Positions 49,642 through 58,534 are shown, numbered from the stretch's first letter. The stretch: 64,000 nt of DNA from UBA9676 sp963741615 (GCA_963741615.1 CAVUIU010000019.1:62001-126000), one strand, 5' to 3'. Numbers and translations are program-made. The notes: generated from the sequence alone by a model not told the origin.

Positions 49642-50430
49642 ATGTCAACGGGGTCGCAGCGCGGGACCGGGGCTGGCCGGCCCTCGCGGCATCCCCGCCA
49701 AGCCGATCCGCGCGGCGGGTGGACCGGGCCCGCGGGACAAGGGGAACCGGCCGTACCGGGTGAACCAACCGGAGCGGGCCGTCTGCTGGCACCGCTCGCC
49801 AGGCGCAGCTGGCTCTCCGCGATCGTGGGCGCCGTCGCGCTCGCCGTCATAACGGGCGGCGTGACAGCGCTGGTATGGCGCCCTGGCACGCCAGCCCGTC
49901 AGGTGGCAGCCGATTGTGGGCTGGTCAACTGCGGCGCCGCTTTGCCCAGCCCCGTCACCATCATCTCCACCCAGAGCCGCGTCACCACGGCGCCCAAGAA
50001 GGCGCACAAGAAGGTGCACAAGCCCGCGGTGCACACCCCGGCCCCGTCCGCCTCGCCATCACAAGCCCCCGCTCCGGCTCCACCCCCTCCGCCGGATGTC
50101 ACCGTGACCTTCGATCCCGGCGGGGACCAGCACTTCGGGCACTTCCAGGCTCAGCTGAGCATCGTCAACCACGGAAGCAGCCCCGTTTCCGGCTGGACCG
50201 TCCAGCTGACCCTCCCGCGGGCCGAGGTTGACTTTGTGGGGTCGCAGGACGGATGGTCCGGGACCCCCTTCGAGCACTGGCAGTTCAGCGGGGACACGCT
50301 GACGCTCAGCGCGGACACACGGAACGAGACGCTCGCCCCCGGCGCGCGCGAGGACGTGACCATCCACGGCCGGGGACACACCACCTTCCTCACCGGGTGC
50401 ACGTTCAACGGCGCTGCCTGCGAGTCCTGA
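49642..50430 (+). CDS. membrane-anchored CBM2 (cellulose-binding type) protein
   Basis: 262 residues. A cytoplasmic Gly/Pro/Arg-rich start is followed by one membrane segment (LSAIVGAVALAVITGGVTAL, about 58-77). A Lys/Pro/Ser/Ala-rich stalk (about 100-150) leads to a family 2 carbohydrate-binding module: FQAQLSIVNHGSSPVSGWTV, DGWSGTPFEHWQF, APGAREDVTIHGRG and TGCTFNGAAC. Exposed Trp residues are those that stack on polysaccharide. No catalytic domain is attached. GGAGGTGAGGG precedes the ATG. Confidence 0.8.
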   Translation: MSTGSQRGTGAGRPSRHPRQADPRGGWTGPAGQGEPAVPGEPTGAGRLLAPLARRSWLSAIVGAVALAVITGGVTALVWRPGTPARQVAADCGLVNCGAALPSPVTIISTQSRVTTAPKKAHKKVHKPAVHTPAPSASPSQAPAPAPPPPPDVTVTFDPGGDQHFGHFQAQLSIVNHGSSPVSGWTVQLTLPRAEVDFVGSQDGWSGTPFEHWQFSGDTLTLSADTRNETLAPGAREDVTIHGRGHTTFLTGCTFNGAACES

Positions 50431-50564
50431 CGGCCCCGGGGGCAGGACCACCGGCATTCCCCCGGCGGGCACCAACCCAGCGGCGGCGCATGGCTCATCC
50501 CGGCGCGGCGGCCGATCCCGGGCGCGGCAGCCGGGTCACGCCTGTCCAGGTGGCTCCGGCGGGC

Positions 50565-51539
50565 TCACCCGGGGGGGCCCGGACGGCCGGGCGGGCCGGG
50601 CGGGCCGGGGGGCCGGACGGCCCGGGCGGGCCGCGCACCGCCGGACCAGCCGCCGCCGGACCAGCCAGACCGCCGGGGACCCCGCGAGAGGATCTTGTCC
50701 AGCGCCGCGCCCATGCTGCCGTCCTCATCGATCATGCGGCGTATCACCAGGATCAGCGCCGGGATGGCCCAGACGTCCCCGCACACCCACAAGATCGCGG
50801 CGCCGATCTGCTGGTCGGCGAACGGCGGCAGGGTTACCCCGGGCAGGTGGTCGTACACCGGGTACCAGGACACCGCGGTGAGGATGCTCATCGACATCGC
50901 CAGCCCCCACATGACCACGTTCGTCACGATCAGCGCAGCGGCCTGCGAGGCGAGCGGCATCCGGCGCCGGAACGGGGGTGAGGGGATGAACTGCAGCCAG
51001 AACAGCACCCCGACGGCGAAGAAGCTCCCATGCATGAGCCAGATGTGCACCGCCTGGTTGCTGGCGGCCAGATCGAACAGCACGGGCACGTGCCAGGCGA
51101 CCATCACCACGCTGAACAGCGTCACCGCCACCCAGGGCCGCAGCAGGAAGGCGCCCACGGCCCGCAGCGGGCGCGACCACCCGCCGCGCATCGTGCCCCG
51201 GGTGATCGCCTGCCCGGACCGCCCCGGCAGGCCGTCGAGCAGCGGCTGCCACGGAGCACCGGCCACGACCAGCGTGGGCGCCGCGAACATGAGCAGCAGG
51301 TGCTGGAACATGTGCACGAAGAAGTAGTCGTCGGCCCAGTAGTCGATGGGTGACTGCACGGCCAGCAGCAGCACCATCAGCCCGCCGTAGAACAGCCACG
51401 ACCGCCGGCGCCGCTGGCGCGTCCGCTCGGGCCGCGCCCGCCGGGCCAGCCGTGCCAGCCCGATCTCGTGCCAGATCACCAGCACCACGACCACGATCAG
51501 GAACGGGTCGAAGGACCAGTGATCAACGAGATAGCTCAT
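50565..51539 (-). CDS. ctaG: cytochrome c oxidase assembly protein, CtaG family
   Basis: 324 residues with about seven membrane helices. DYWADDYFFVHMFQHLLLMF, PTLVVAGAPW, VMVAWHVPVLFDLAASNQAV and HIWLMHGSFFAVGVLFWLQF are the caa3-type CtaG (DUF1404) hallmarks, including the membrane histidines thought to handle copper. The tail is a Gly/Pro/Trp-rich string of short repeats. ATG 51539 is preferred over the TTG one codon upstream. Confidence 0.9.
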   Translation of the reverse strand: MSYLVDHWSFDPFLIVVVVLVIWHEIGLARLARRARPERTRQRRRRSWLFYGGLMVLLLAVQSPIDYWADDYFFVHMFQHLLLMFAAPTLVVAGAPWQPLLDGLPGRSGQAITRGTMRGGWSRPLRAVGAFLLRPWVAVTLFSVVMVAWHVPVLFDLAASNQAVHIWLMHGSFFAVGVLFWLQFIPSPPFRRRMPLASQAAALIVTNVVMWGLAMSMSILTAVSWYPVYDHLPGVTLPPFADQQIGAAILWVCGDVWAIPALILVIRRMIDEDGSMGAALDKILSRGPRRSGWSGGGWSGGARPARAVRPPGPPGPPGRPGPPG

Positions 51540-51855
51540 CAAACTTCACTTCATAGACGAAACGAATAAGCCGGTACGGCCCGACAACCAGGACGCTACC
51601 CCGCCGCCGGGCCCAAGCCGGCCGGGTCCGGCGAAGCCGTGCCACCGGCGCCGTGCGCCGTGCCGGTGGGGCAACGGGGCGAGTGTGATCCTACGCGCCG
51701 GTGGGTGCGGAGCGCCCCTCGCTGGCGAGCCTGCGTCCCAGCATGCACAAAACCCCCAGTCGCCCCTATGGCCCATTACGGCATTGACCTGCACAATCGG
51801 GAGAAGGGCAGATCATTCGACGCCGGGCGCGCTGGCGCGCGGGCTGGGAGGGCGC
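51540..51855. other. 316-base divergent intergenic region
   Basis: It lies between ctaG (minus) and the protease gene (plus). An AT-rich stretch next to the ctaG start (51540-51575) may be its promoter. No gene, repeat or hairpin of note is seen in the remainder. Confidence 0.5.
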
Positions 51856-52740
51856 ATGCGGCCTGGCTGGCCGGGCAGGCGTGAGACGGGACGGCATGTG
51901 CGCGGGGGACGCACGCGGCTGGGCCGGGCCATCTGGAGCCTGAGCGCCGTCACGGCCGTCGCGTGCGCCGCTGCTGCCATGATCACCCCGGCCGCCCATG
52001 GCGCGGCCCGGCTGGTTCCCCGGCTTGCCGTCGCCGCGGGCACGCTGCCGCTGCGCGAACTGGACGCACCGCCCGTCCTCGCCGCTGGCCGTTGGTACAA
52101 CGGGATGCCCGCCGTCGGCGCCCTGTTCACGGTCTCCGGCGGCAAGCTGGGCCGGCATTTCTGCACCGCGAGCGTCGTGGACAGCCCGCCGGGGGACCTG
52201 GTGATCACCGCTGCCCATTGCGTCAGCCGGATGGCACCCGGCCAGATCGCCTTCGTCCCGGGCTATCGTCACGGGCAGGCACCCTACGGCGTCTGGCTCA
52301 CCAGCCAGGTCATTGCGGACAGCACGTGGCACACCACCGGCAACCCCGATCATGATGTCGCCTTCATGGTGGTTCACCGTACTGGCAGCAGTGACCGGAT
52401 CCAGGACCTGACCGGCGGCGAGCAGTTGGGCACCGGCTGGCCCGCCCGGGCCCGGGTCCGGGTCATCGGCTACCCGGATTCCGCTGAACAGCCGATCACC
52501 TGCACCGGCGAGACCAAGCCGTTCGGGGCACACGAGATGGAGTTCGACTGCGGCGGCTATACCGACGGCACCAGCGGCGGGCCCTTCCTCGCCCGGGCGG
52601 GCTCCGGCATCGGGATCTGGACGGTGATCGGCGTCATCGGCGGGTACGAGGAAGGCGGGGATATCGCTTCCGTCTCCTACTCCCCCCGGTTCAGCGGCGC
52701 CGTCCGGGCGCTCTACCGGACGGCCATCGCCCGGGGTTAG
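51856..52740 (+). CDS. secreted trypsin-like serine protease
   Basis: 294 residues. A basic start and a hydrophobic segment (IWSLSAVTAVACAAAAMITP, about 26-45) with AHGAA form a signal peptide. The chymotrypsin-fold triad is visible as LVITAAHCV (His), NPDHDVAFMVV (Asp) and DGTSGGPF (Ser), with cysteines beside the His and before the Ser. Several such actinomycete proteins are exported peptidases of the V8/trypsin type. The ATG has GGGAGG upstream; the frame open to 51685 is not needed. Confidence 0.88.
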   Translation: MRPGWPGRRETGRHVRGGRTRLGRAIWSLSAVTAVACAAAAMITPAAHGAARLVPRLAVAAGTLPLRELDAPPVLAAGRWYNGMPAVGALFTVSGGKLGRHFCTASVVDSPPGDLVITAAHCVSRMAPGQIAFVPGYRHGQAPYGVWLTSQVIADSTWHTTGNPDHDVAFMVVHRTGSSDRIQDLTGGEQLGTGWPARARVRVIGYPDSAEQPITCTGETKPFGAHEMEFDCGGYTDGTSGGPFLARAGSGIGIWTVIGVIGGYEEGGDIASVSYSPRFSGAVRALYRTAIARG

Positions 52741-52766
52741 GCCAGCCGTAAGGAGACATCGGTTCT

Positions 52767-53735
52767 TCAGCCCCTGACGGCGTGGTGCGGCCGAGCGGGC
52801 GGCGGCACGATCCGGTCCAGGTCGGCGAGGTCATCCGCGGAGGGAACCCACTGCGCCGCCGCGTTCGCCTTCACCTGCTCGGGTGTGCTCGCCCCGGCGA
52901 TCACGCAGGCACAGCCGTCCTGAGCGGCCAGAGCACCGATCGCCACCTCCAGGATGGTGAGCCCACGCTCGGCGGCCCAGGCGATGAGTGCCTCCACCCG
53001 GTCGAGCTTGGCGTCGGTCACATAGCCCGGCCGGCTGGCCAGCCGGCTTCCGGCCGGCGGCGCCTGCCCCCGGCGGACCTTCCCGGTGAGCAGGCCGTTC
53101 GCCAGCGGGAAGTACGGGAGGACGCCGAGCCCGAAATGCCGGGCCGCGGGAAGCACGTCGGCCTCCACCTCGCGCTCGAGCAGCGACCAGTGGTTCTGCG
53201 CGGAGACGAACGGCGCGGTGCCTGCGGCGCGTGCCACATGGGCGGCGTCCGCGATCTGCCAGGCGGCGAAGTTCGAATTTCCCAGGTAGCGGACCTTGCC
53301 CTCGGCGACGAGTTCAGTCAGCGCGGCCAGCGTTTCCGCCACCGGCGTCACCGGATCGGGCGTGTGGAGCTGGTACAGGTCCAGGTAGTCGGTCCGGAGC
53401 CGGCGCAGGGACCGCTCGACCGCGCGCCGGATGTAGGAGCGGCCGCCCTTGGCGCCCGCCGCCGGGCCGTAGCCCATGTCAGCACCCTGGTGACCGAACT
53501 TGGTGGCCAGGACCACCTGATCCCGCAGGCCGGCCAGCACCTCGCCAACCAGTTCCTCCGATGCCCCCCCGCCGCCGTAGATGTCGGCGGTGTCGAACAT
53601 AGTGATGCCGGCGTCGATCGCCGCGTCAACCACTGCCCTGGTGCCCTCCAGGTCAACCCGGCGGCCGAAGTTGTTGCACCCGAGCCCGGTGACCGACACC
53701 ATCAGCCCGCAATCACCCAGGGATCTGTAACGCAT
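52767..53735 (-). CDS. aldo/keto reductase
   Basis: 322 residues. LGCNNFGRRVDLEGTRAVVD, MFDTADIYGGGGASEELVGE (Asp, Tyr), LATKFGHQGADM (Lys), YLDLYQLHTPDP (His), YLGNSNFAAWQIADAA, LLEREVEADVLPA and VIAGASTPEQVKAN give a complete NADPH-dependent reductase. It belongs to a different AKR subgroup from the gene at 45568. It converges on the protease gene, 26 bases apart. Confidence 0.92.
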   Translation of the reverse strand: MRYRSLGDCGLMVSVTGLGCNNFGRRVDLEGTRAVVDAAIDAGITMFDTADIYGGGGASEELVGEVLAGLRDQVVLATKFGHQGADMGYGPAAGAKGGRSYIRRAVERSLRRLRTDYLDLYQLHTPDPVTPVAETLAALTELVAEGKVRYLGNSNFAAWQIADAAHVARAAGTAPFVSAQNHWSLLEREVEADVLPAARHFGLGVLPYFPLANGLLTGKVRRGQAPPAGSRLASRPGYVTDAKLDRVEALIAWAAERGLTILEVAIGALAAQDGCACVIAGASTPEQVKANAAAQWVPSADDLADLDRIVPPPARPHHAVRG

Positions 53736-53794
53736 GGAGCTGCCTTACCCACCTTCGCCAACGCCGCCGCGACCGCAAACGATGCTACGCCGGA

Positions 53795-53898
53795 CAGGCC
53801 ATCCGCTACGGTGCGCCATCATTTCGGGCCATCGCGGCGGGCCTGGCAGGGCAGGCGGGCAGGCCATCCGCTTCGGTGCGCCCTCATGCCGGGCCATC
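53795..53898. repeat. 39-bp imperfect direct repeat
   Basis: Copies at 53795-53833 and 53860-53898 start CAGGCCATCCGCT and end CGGGCCATC, differing at about four positions; period 65. They lie in the 216-base gap downstream of der and upstream of the aldo/keto reductase gene (both minus strand). No gene is seen there. Confidence 0.85.
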
Positions 53899-53951
53899 CC
53901 GAAAGCCTCACGGCGCTCGGCCTGCCGTTCCCGGGCACGGCAGGCAGCCGC

Positions 53952-55397
53952 CTAACGCCGGCTCGCGCGGCTCACGCGGCCGGCCGGGCGGCCTGCCCGT
54001 TTCGCGCGCAGCCGCACCGACACGTGCACCGGGCTGCCATCAAAGCCGAACTCCTCCCGCAGCCGCCGTTCGATGAAACGCCGGTAGCTGGCCTCCAGGA
54101 AGCCGGTCGTGAACAGCACGAAGTGCGGCGGGCGGATCCCCGCCTGGGTCGCGAAGAGGATCTTCGGCTGGCGCCCGCCCCGGACCGGCGGCGGGGTGGC
54201 AGCGGCGAGTTCGGTGAGCCAGGAGTTGAGCCTGCCCGTCGGCACCCGCGTCTCCCAGCCGGCCAGCGCGAGCTGGAGCGCGGGCACCAGCCGGTCCAGA
54301 TGCCGCCCGGTGGCGGCGGACACATTCACCCGGGGCGCCCAGCGGGCGGTGTAGAGCTGGCGGTCGATCTCGCGGTCCAGCTGCAGCCGGCGGTCCTCGT
54401 CAACGAGGTCCCACTTGTTGTAGGCGATGACCAGTGCCCGGCCTGCCTCGATCACCATCGAGACAATCCGCAGGTCCTGCTCGGTGAGCGGCTCGCCCGC
54501 GTCGACCAGCACGACCGCCACCTCGGCCCGCTCCAGCGCCCCGGCCGTGCGCAGGGACGCGTAGAAGTCAGCGCCCTGGGTGTGGCTGACCCGGCGCCGG
54601 ATCCCGGCGGTGTCCACGAAGCGCCAGCTGATGCCGCCGAGCTCGATCAGCTCGTCCACCGGATCCCGGGTCGTGCCCGCCACCGCGTCAACCAGCACCC
54701 GGTCCTGGCCGGCCAGCTTGTTGAGCAGGCTGGACTTCCCCACGTTGGGGCGGCCCACCAGCGCTACCCGGCGCGGGCCGCCCGGCGCGGGCAGCGGCTC
54801 CGGCGGAGCCTGCGGCAGCGCGGCGAGCACCGCGTCGAGCAGGTCACCGCTCCCCCGGCCGTGCAGCGCGCTCACCGGCCAGGGCTCACCGAGCCCGAGC
54901 GCCCACAACGCGGACGCGGCGGGCTCGCCCGGGGTGTCATCCACCTTGTTCGCGGCGACCACCACCGGCTTGCCGCTGCGGCGCAGCACCGCGGCGACCG
55001 CGTCGTCGGAGTCGGTGATGCCGACCACCACGTCCACCACGAAAAGGACGGCGTCGGCCGCCTCCACCGCCAGCCGGGCCTGCGCGGTCACCTGCTCGGC
55101 GAGCGCCCGGCTGGCCTGCCCGGCCTCGGAGCCCGGCGAAGGTTCCCAGCCGCCGGTATCGACCAGGGTGAAGGCGCGCCCGCGCCAGGAGGCGTCATAG
55201 GCCACCCGGTCGCGGGTGACGCCCGGAGTGTCCTGCACCACCGCCTGGCGGCTGCCGAGGATCCGGTTGACCAGGGTGGACTTGCCGACGTTGGGCCGCC
55301 CGACCACCGCCACCACCGGGGTCGGCACGAATTCCCCGGCACCGGAGGCCTCCTCGCCCGGGAACCCTTCGGCCGCTTCCTCACCCGGCATGCTCAT
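53952..55397 (-). CDS. der: ribosome biogenesis GTPase Der (EngA)
   Basis: 481 residues, two GTPase domains in tandem. The first has GRPNVGKSTLVNRI (about 33-46), DTPGVTRD and VDTGGWE, with NKVDDTPGE. The second has GRPNVGKSSLLNKL, DAVAGTTRDPVD, DTAGIRRRV and NKWDLVDED. The C-terminal KH-like domain ends in a basic tail. It acts in 50S subunit assembly. Its start overlaps the cmk stop by four bases, which fixes the ATG at 55397. Confidence 0.96.
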   Translation of the reverse strand: MSMPGEEAAEGFPGEEASGAGEFVPTPVVAVVGRPNVGKSTLVNRILGSRQAVVQDTPGVTRDRVAYDASWRGRAFTLVDTGGWEPSPGSEAGQASRALAEQVTAQARLAVEAADAVLFVVDVVVGITDSDDAVAAVLRRSGKPVVVAANKVDDTPGEPAASALWALGLGEPWPVSALHGRGSGDLLDAVLAALPQAPPEPLPAPGGPRRVALVGRPNVGKSSLLNKLAGQDRVLVDAVAGTTRDPVDELIELGGISWRFVDTAGIRRRVSHTQGADFYASLRTAGALERAEVAVVLVDAGEPLTEQDLRIVSMVIEAGRALVIAYNKWDLVDEDRRLQLDREIDRQLYTARWAPRVNVSAATGRHLDRLVPALQLALAGWETRVPTGRLNSWLTELAAATPPPVRGGRQPKILFATQAGIRPPHFVLFTTGFLEASYRRFIERRLREEFGFDGSPVHVSVRLRAKRAGRPAGRVSRASRR

Positions 55398-56107
55398 GCC
55401 GTCCGCGCCGCATCCGCCTGGTCCCGCCCGGCGAGACCGGCCCGTTCCCGGGCCAGCCGGGCGATCACGCCCACCACCTCGTCCAGGCTGAGGGAGGTGG
55501 AGTCGATCTCGACAGCATCGGCGGCCATCGCCGTCTGCGGCGCGTCGGCCCGGTCGCGGCGGGACTGCTCATCCCGGGTGACCGTCGCGGTGGCGCCCGG
55601 ATCCACGGCCAGATCGGCACTGCGGCGGTGGGCCCGCACCTCCTCGCTGGCAGTGAGATACACCTTGACCAGCGCCTGTGGGGCGACCACGGTGCCGATG
55701 TCCCTTCCCTCGGCGACGATGCCGCCGCCCGGCCCCGCGTTGCGCGCGATGATCTCCCGCTGCATCGCGATCAGGTGCTCACGGACCTGCGGCACCGATG
55801 CGACCGCGCTGACCGCGTTGGAGACCTCGCGGGTGCGGATCGGGCCGGACACATCCACGCCGCCAACCGTGATCGCCGGGGCCTCCGGGTCGGTCCCGAC
55901 CTCGATCAGCGGCTCGTCCGCGTGCCTGGCCACCGTCTCCGGGTCGGTGGTGTCCAGGTGATGGCTGAGAAGCCACCAGGTCAGGGCCCGGTACATCGCG
56001 CCGGTATCGAGGTAACGCAGGCCGAGCGCGCGGGCCACCCCCCGGGCGGCAGTCAACTTGCCGGACCCGGCAGGGCCATCAACGGCGATCACAAAACACT
56101 CGGTCAC
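55394..56107 (-). CDS. cmk: cytidylate kinase
   Basis: 237 residues from GTG. VIAVDGPAGSGKLTAARGVA is the P-loop; the residue after the lysine is Leu, where Ser, Gly or Thr is usual. Next come LRYLDTGAMYRALTWWLL (CMP site), VAEGRDIGTVVAPQALVKVY, LTASEEVRAHRR and the lid arginines RDEQSRRDRADAP. It phosphorylates CMP and dCMP. It begins ten bases after tyrA and overlaps der. Confidence 0.95.
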   Translation of the reverse strand: MTECFVIAVDGPAGSGKLTAARGVARALGLRYLDTGAMYRALTWWLLSHHLDTTDPETVARHADEPLIEVGTDPEAPAITVGGVDVSGPIRTREVSNAVSAVASVPQVREHLIAMQREIIARNAGPGGGIVAEGRDIGTVVAPQALVKVYLTASEEVRAHRRSADLAVDPGATATVTRDEQSRRDRADAPQTAMAADAVEIDSTSLSLDEVVGVIARLARERAGLAGRDQADAARTA

Positions 56108-56117
56108 GTTGGCGATG

Positions 56118-57326
56118 CTACCGGCGCACCGGCCATCCGGCCGCCGCAAGCGCCTCTGTCAGCCGGCCAACAGAGCCCGGGCGCACGGTCAGTTCGGCCA
56201 CCCCGACCGGCAGGCCGGGTGAGTGCTCGATCCCGACGTCCTCGATATTGACGCCAGACTCGCCGGCCACCTGGAACAGGCGCGCCAGCTCCCCCGGCTG
56301 GTCGGGGATGACAACCTGCACGACCGCGTTGTCGCGCACCGGCGTCCCACGCTTGCCAGGGATTCTCGCCACCCCCGCCGAACCCTCGTCCAGCAGTCCC
56401 GTCAGCAGCTTGACGGAGGGGTGCTCGGCTGGCTGCGGCGGGGCGCCGGACTCGGCCAGCGCCTCGGCGAGGGCGGCGAGATCGGCTGCCACATCCGTGA
56501 GCACCCTTGCCACCGGGACCGCGTTCGCCGCCAGGATCTGCGCCCACAGCCCGGAGTCGCCTCCGGCGACCCTGGTCACATCGCGCAGCCCCTGGCCTGC
56601 CAGGCCGAGCGCGCCGCCGGGGGCGTCCGTGAGCTGGGCCGCCATGGCCGCGGCCACCACATGCGGTGCGTGCGAGACCAGCGCCACCCACCGGTCATGC
56701 TCATCCGGGTCGGCCAGCACCGGCTCGCCGCGGCAGCAGCGCACCAGCTCGCCGACGGCCGCGACGGCCTCCGGCCGGGTCTGCGGCCCGGCGCAGATCA
56801 CCCACGGCCGGCCGAGGAACAGGTCGGCCCTGGCGGCGGCGGGCCCCGAGCGCTCCCGCCCGGACAGCGGGTGACCGGGCACGAACGAGGAAAGATCGCA
56901 TCCCAGTTCACCTGCCTGGCGCAGCGGGAGTGCCTTCACGCTGGCCACGTCGGTGTACCAGCGGGCCAGGCGGCGGGCCTGCGCTTCCGCGAGGGAAGGC
57001 GCGACGGCGGCGGGCGGGACGGCCAGCACGGCCAGATCGGCCCACGGCCCGTCCCGTCCCTGCGGCCCGTGCCCCGGTGACGCCCCGGCGCCCGGTGAGC
57101 CCGGTGCCGGTCCCGGCGCACCCAGCGGCTCCGGCAGCACCTCCCCCGCCCCGATATCGGCGGCCAGGCGGGCCGCGGCGGGGTCGTGGTCGGTCAGCCA
57201 CACGGTCACCCCCCGCTCGCACAGGGCCAGCGCGATCGACGTCCCGATCAGGCCCGTCCCGATCACCACCGCACTGCGCAGCCTGGCAGGCTCGCTGGCC
57301 TCCGGGCGGCCCCGTCGCGGCGTCAC
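56118..57326 (-). CDS. tyrA: prephenate dehydrogenase with ACT domain
   Basis: 402 residues. The NAD-binding GTGLIGTSIALALCERGVTV (about 23-42), WYTDVASVKALPL, PGHPLSGRERSGP and VSHAPHVVAAAMAAQL are those of TyrA, which makes 4-hydroxyphenylpyruvate from prephenate in tyrosine synthesis. A C-terminal ACT domain (VVQVVIPDQPGELARLFQVA, about 332 on) suggests tyrosine feedback. The N-terminal third has a Gly/Pro insertion near residue 70. Overlaps aroH by four bases. Confidence 0.94.
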   Translation of the reverse strand: MTPRRGRPEASEPARLRSAVVIGTGLIGTSIALALCERGVTVWLTDHDPAAARLAADIGAGEVLPEPLGAPGPAPGSPGAGASPGHGPQGRDGPWADLAVLAVPPAAVAPSLAEAQARRLARWYTDVASVKALPLRQAGELGCDLSSFVPGHPLSGRERSGPAAARADLFLGRPWVICAGPQTRPEAVAAVGELVRCCRGEPVLADPDEHDRWVALVSHAPHVVAAAMAAQLTDAPGGALGLAGQGLRDVTRVAGGDSGLWAQILAANAVPVARVLTDVAADLAALAEALAESGAPPQPAEHPSVKLLTGLLDEGSAGVARIPGKRGTPVRDNAVVQVVIPDQPGELARLFQVAGESGVNIEDVGIEHSPGLPVGVAELTVRPGSVGRLTEALAAAGWPVRR

Positions 57327-57685
57327 TGTGCGATGTCCAGCCGCAGGGCCGCCGCGCCCCGCAGGTAAACGTGCTGCAGCGCGGCACGCGGCTTGCCGGT
57401 TTCCACATGCATGAGCAGCCGGACGACCCGGGGCAGCGCCCCGGGCACGTCGATCTCGCTGGCACAGAGCAGCGGAACGTCCTGGAACCCGATCTTGCGG
57501 GCGGCGAGGGCGGGGAACTCGGCGGTCAGGTCGGGGGTGGCGGTGAATACCACGCTGATGACATCGTCGGTGACCAGGCCGTTGCGCGTCATGACCTCGG
57601 TGACCAGTTCGGTCGTGCCATCCAGGACGGACGCCCGCTCATTGGCGTCAACCTGTACCGCACCCCGGATCGCCCTGACCGCCAC
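57323..57685 (-). CDS. aroH: chorismate mutase, AroH type
   Basis: 120 residues. VRAIRGAVQVDANERASVLD, FTATPDLTAEFPALAARKIG, LCASEIDVPGALPRVVRLLM and HVYLRGAAALRLDI match the trimeric AroH class, with the active-site Arg of IRGA and later Arg residues present. It converts chorismate to prephenate and feeds TyrA, encoded next with an ATGA overlap. The GTG at 57685 is preferred (AGAGGA upstream) over an ATG at 57730. It lost direct contact with rluB through the inserted cassette. Confidence 0.92.
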   Translation of the reverse strand: MAVRAIRGAVQVDANERASVLDGTTELVTEVMTRNGLVTDDVISVVFTATPDLTAEFPALAARKIGFQDVPLLCASEIDVPGALPRVVRLLMHVETGKPRAALQHVYLRGAAALRLDIAQ

Positions 57686-57824
57686 CGGCCTGATTCCTCT
57701 CCTCCACAGCCCGGGAACCGCCCGGGTCATTGCCGTCGCTCCAGGTTATCGGCAGGCGGCCAGCCGTCTGCCCGCCGCGATGTCTCAGCTGAGGGCACCC
57801 CACGGCGGCGGCCGAGCGGGCCAG

Positions 57825-58534
57825 CTAGTGCCGCGTCAGGCAACGTTTGCGTCGTTGGTGGCGTGACTCCGAGCCGGGCGTTAGGGGGCGAGTCACTCGG
57901 CGTCCGATCAACCGTCGTCGGCTTCCACGTGGTCGGCGTCCATACCGTCGAGGAATTCCCTGACCGCCCGCTTGGATCTGAGCACGTGAAGGGCCACATG
58001 CTGACCGTGCTGCGAAATGATTTCGTGTTCGCGCTCCGGCTCTGACCGGCGTTTTCGCCAGATGCGGACGGCCAAACGCCACTCATCGCGCAACCGCAGC
58101 CAGGCCGAATAGTCGCACCCTTCGGGCAACTCGCTCGGCATTCGGAAGCCGCGCAGGAACGCACGTCCTGCGCAAAGCCACCAGGGCGGGTCGAGAAACA
58201 CAACGGTGTCCGCGCGTTCGAGCCGGAGATCGAGTGTCTCGTGGTAGTTGCCGTCAGCGATCCACGCGTTGCCGGCGAGCACGCCACATTGCTTCTCGCG
58301 CCACTCGGTCTCCGACGGTGCGACCCAGCCGGGCTTCCAGAAGTGGAGGTCAAGATGACTGACCGGCAAGCCGGTCTTGGCAGCGAGCGCGAGCGAGAAC
58401 GTGCTCTTCCCGGACCCGGCCAGCCCAGTGACGATGACGCGGCGTCCTAGCGCCAACGGGGCTTGACTCATCGCAGTCAGTGTCCCTCACGTGCCGTTGT
58501 AGGGGAGGGCAAAGGTTGCCTGACACGGCACTAG
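57825..58534. mobile_element. 710-bp inverted-repeat cassette carrying one kinase gene
   Basis: CTAGTGCCGCGTCAGGCAAC (57825-57844) and GTTGCCTGACACGGCACTAG (58515-58534) are inverted copies matching at 19 of 20 bases. Both ends are CTAG, the preferred target of IS630/Tc1-type transposases, and CTAG could equally be a duplicated target. Inside is a single gene (57908-58471) and no transposase. The unit lies inside the otherwise conserved rluB-aroH-tyrA block, and its right CTAG forms the rluB stop codon. I infer a non-autonomous mobile insertion cassette moved by a transposase elsewhere. Confidence 0.7.
57908..58471 (-). CDS. P-loop nucleoside/adenylate kinase-like protein (cassette cargo)
   Basis: 187 residues. 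RRVIVTGLAGSGKSTFSLAL (Walker A, about 10-29), LPVSHLDLHFWKPGWV, WIADGNYHETLDLRLERADT and VVFLDPPWWLCAGRAFLRGF, then a basic lid (RIWRKRRSEPEREHE), resemble the FlaR/topology-modulation group of adenylate-kinase-like proteins. The substrate is unknown. Its base use is slightly less GC-biased than its neighbours. It is the only gene between the two inverted repeats. Confidence 0.8.
   Translation of the reverse strand: MSQAPLALGRRVIVTGLAGSGKSTFSLALAAKTGLPVSHLDLHFWKPGWVAPSETEWREKQCGVLAGNAWIADGNYHETLDLRLERADTVVFLDPPWWLCAGRAFLRGFRMPSELPEGCDYSAWLRLRDEWRLAVRIWRKRRSEPEREHEIISQHGQHVALHVLRSKRAVREFLDGMDADHVEADDG

Noticed and set aside
57825..58534. The inverted repeats as a simple rho-independent terminator
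   Set aside because: The arms are almost 700 bases apart and enclose a whole gene, so they cannot act as a terminator stem.
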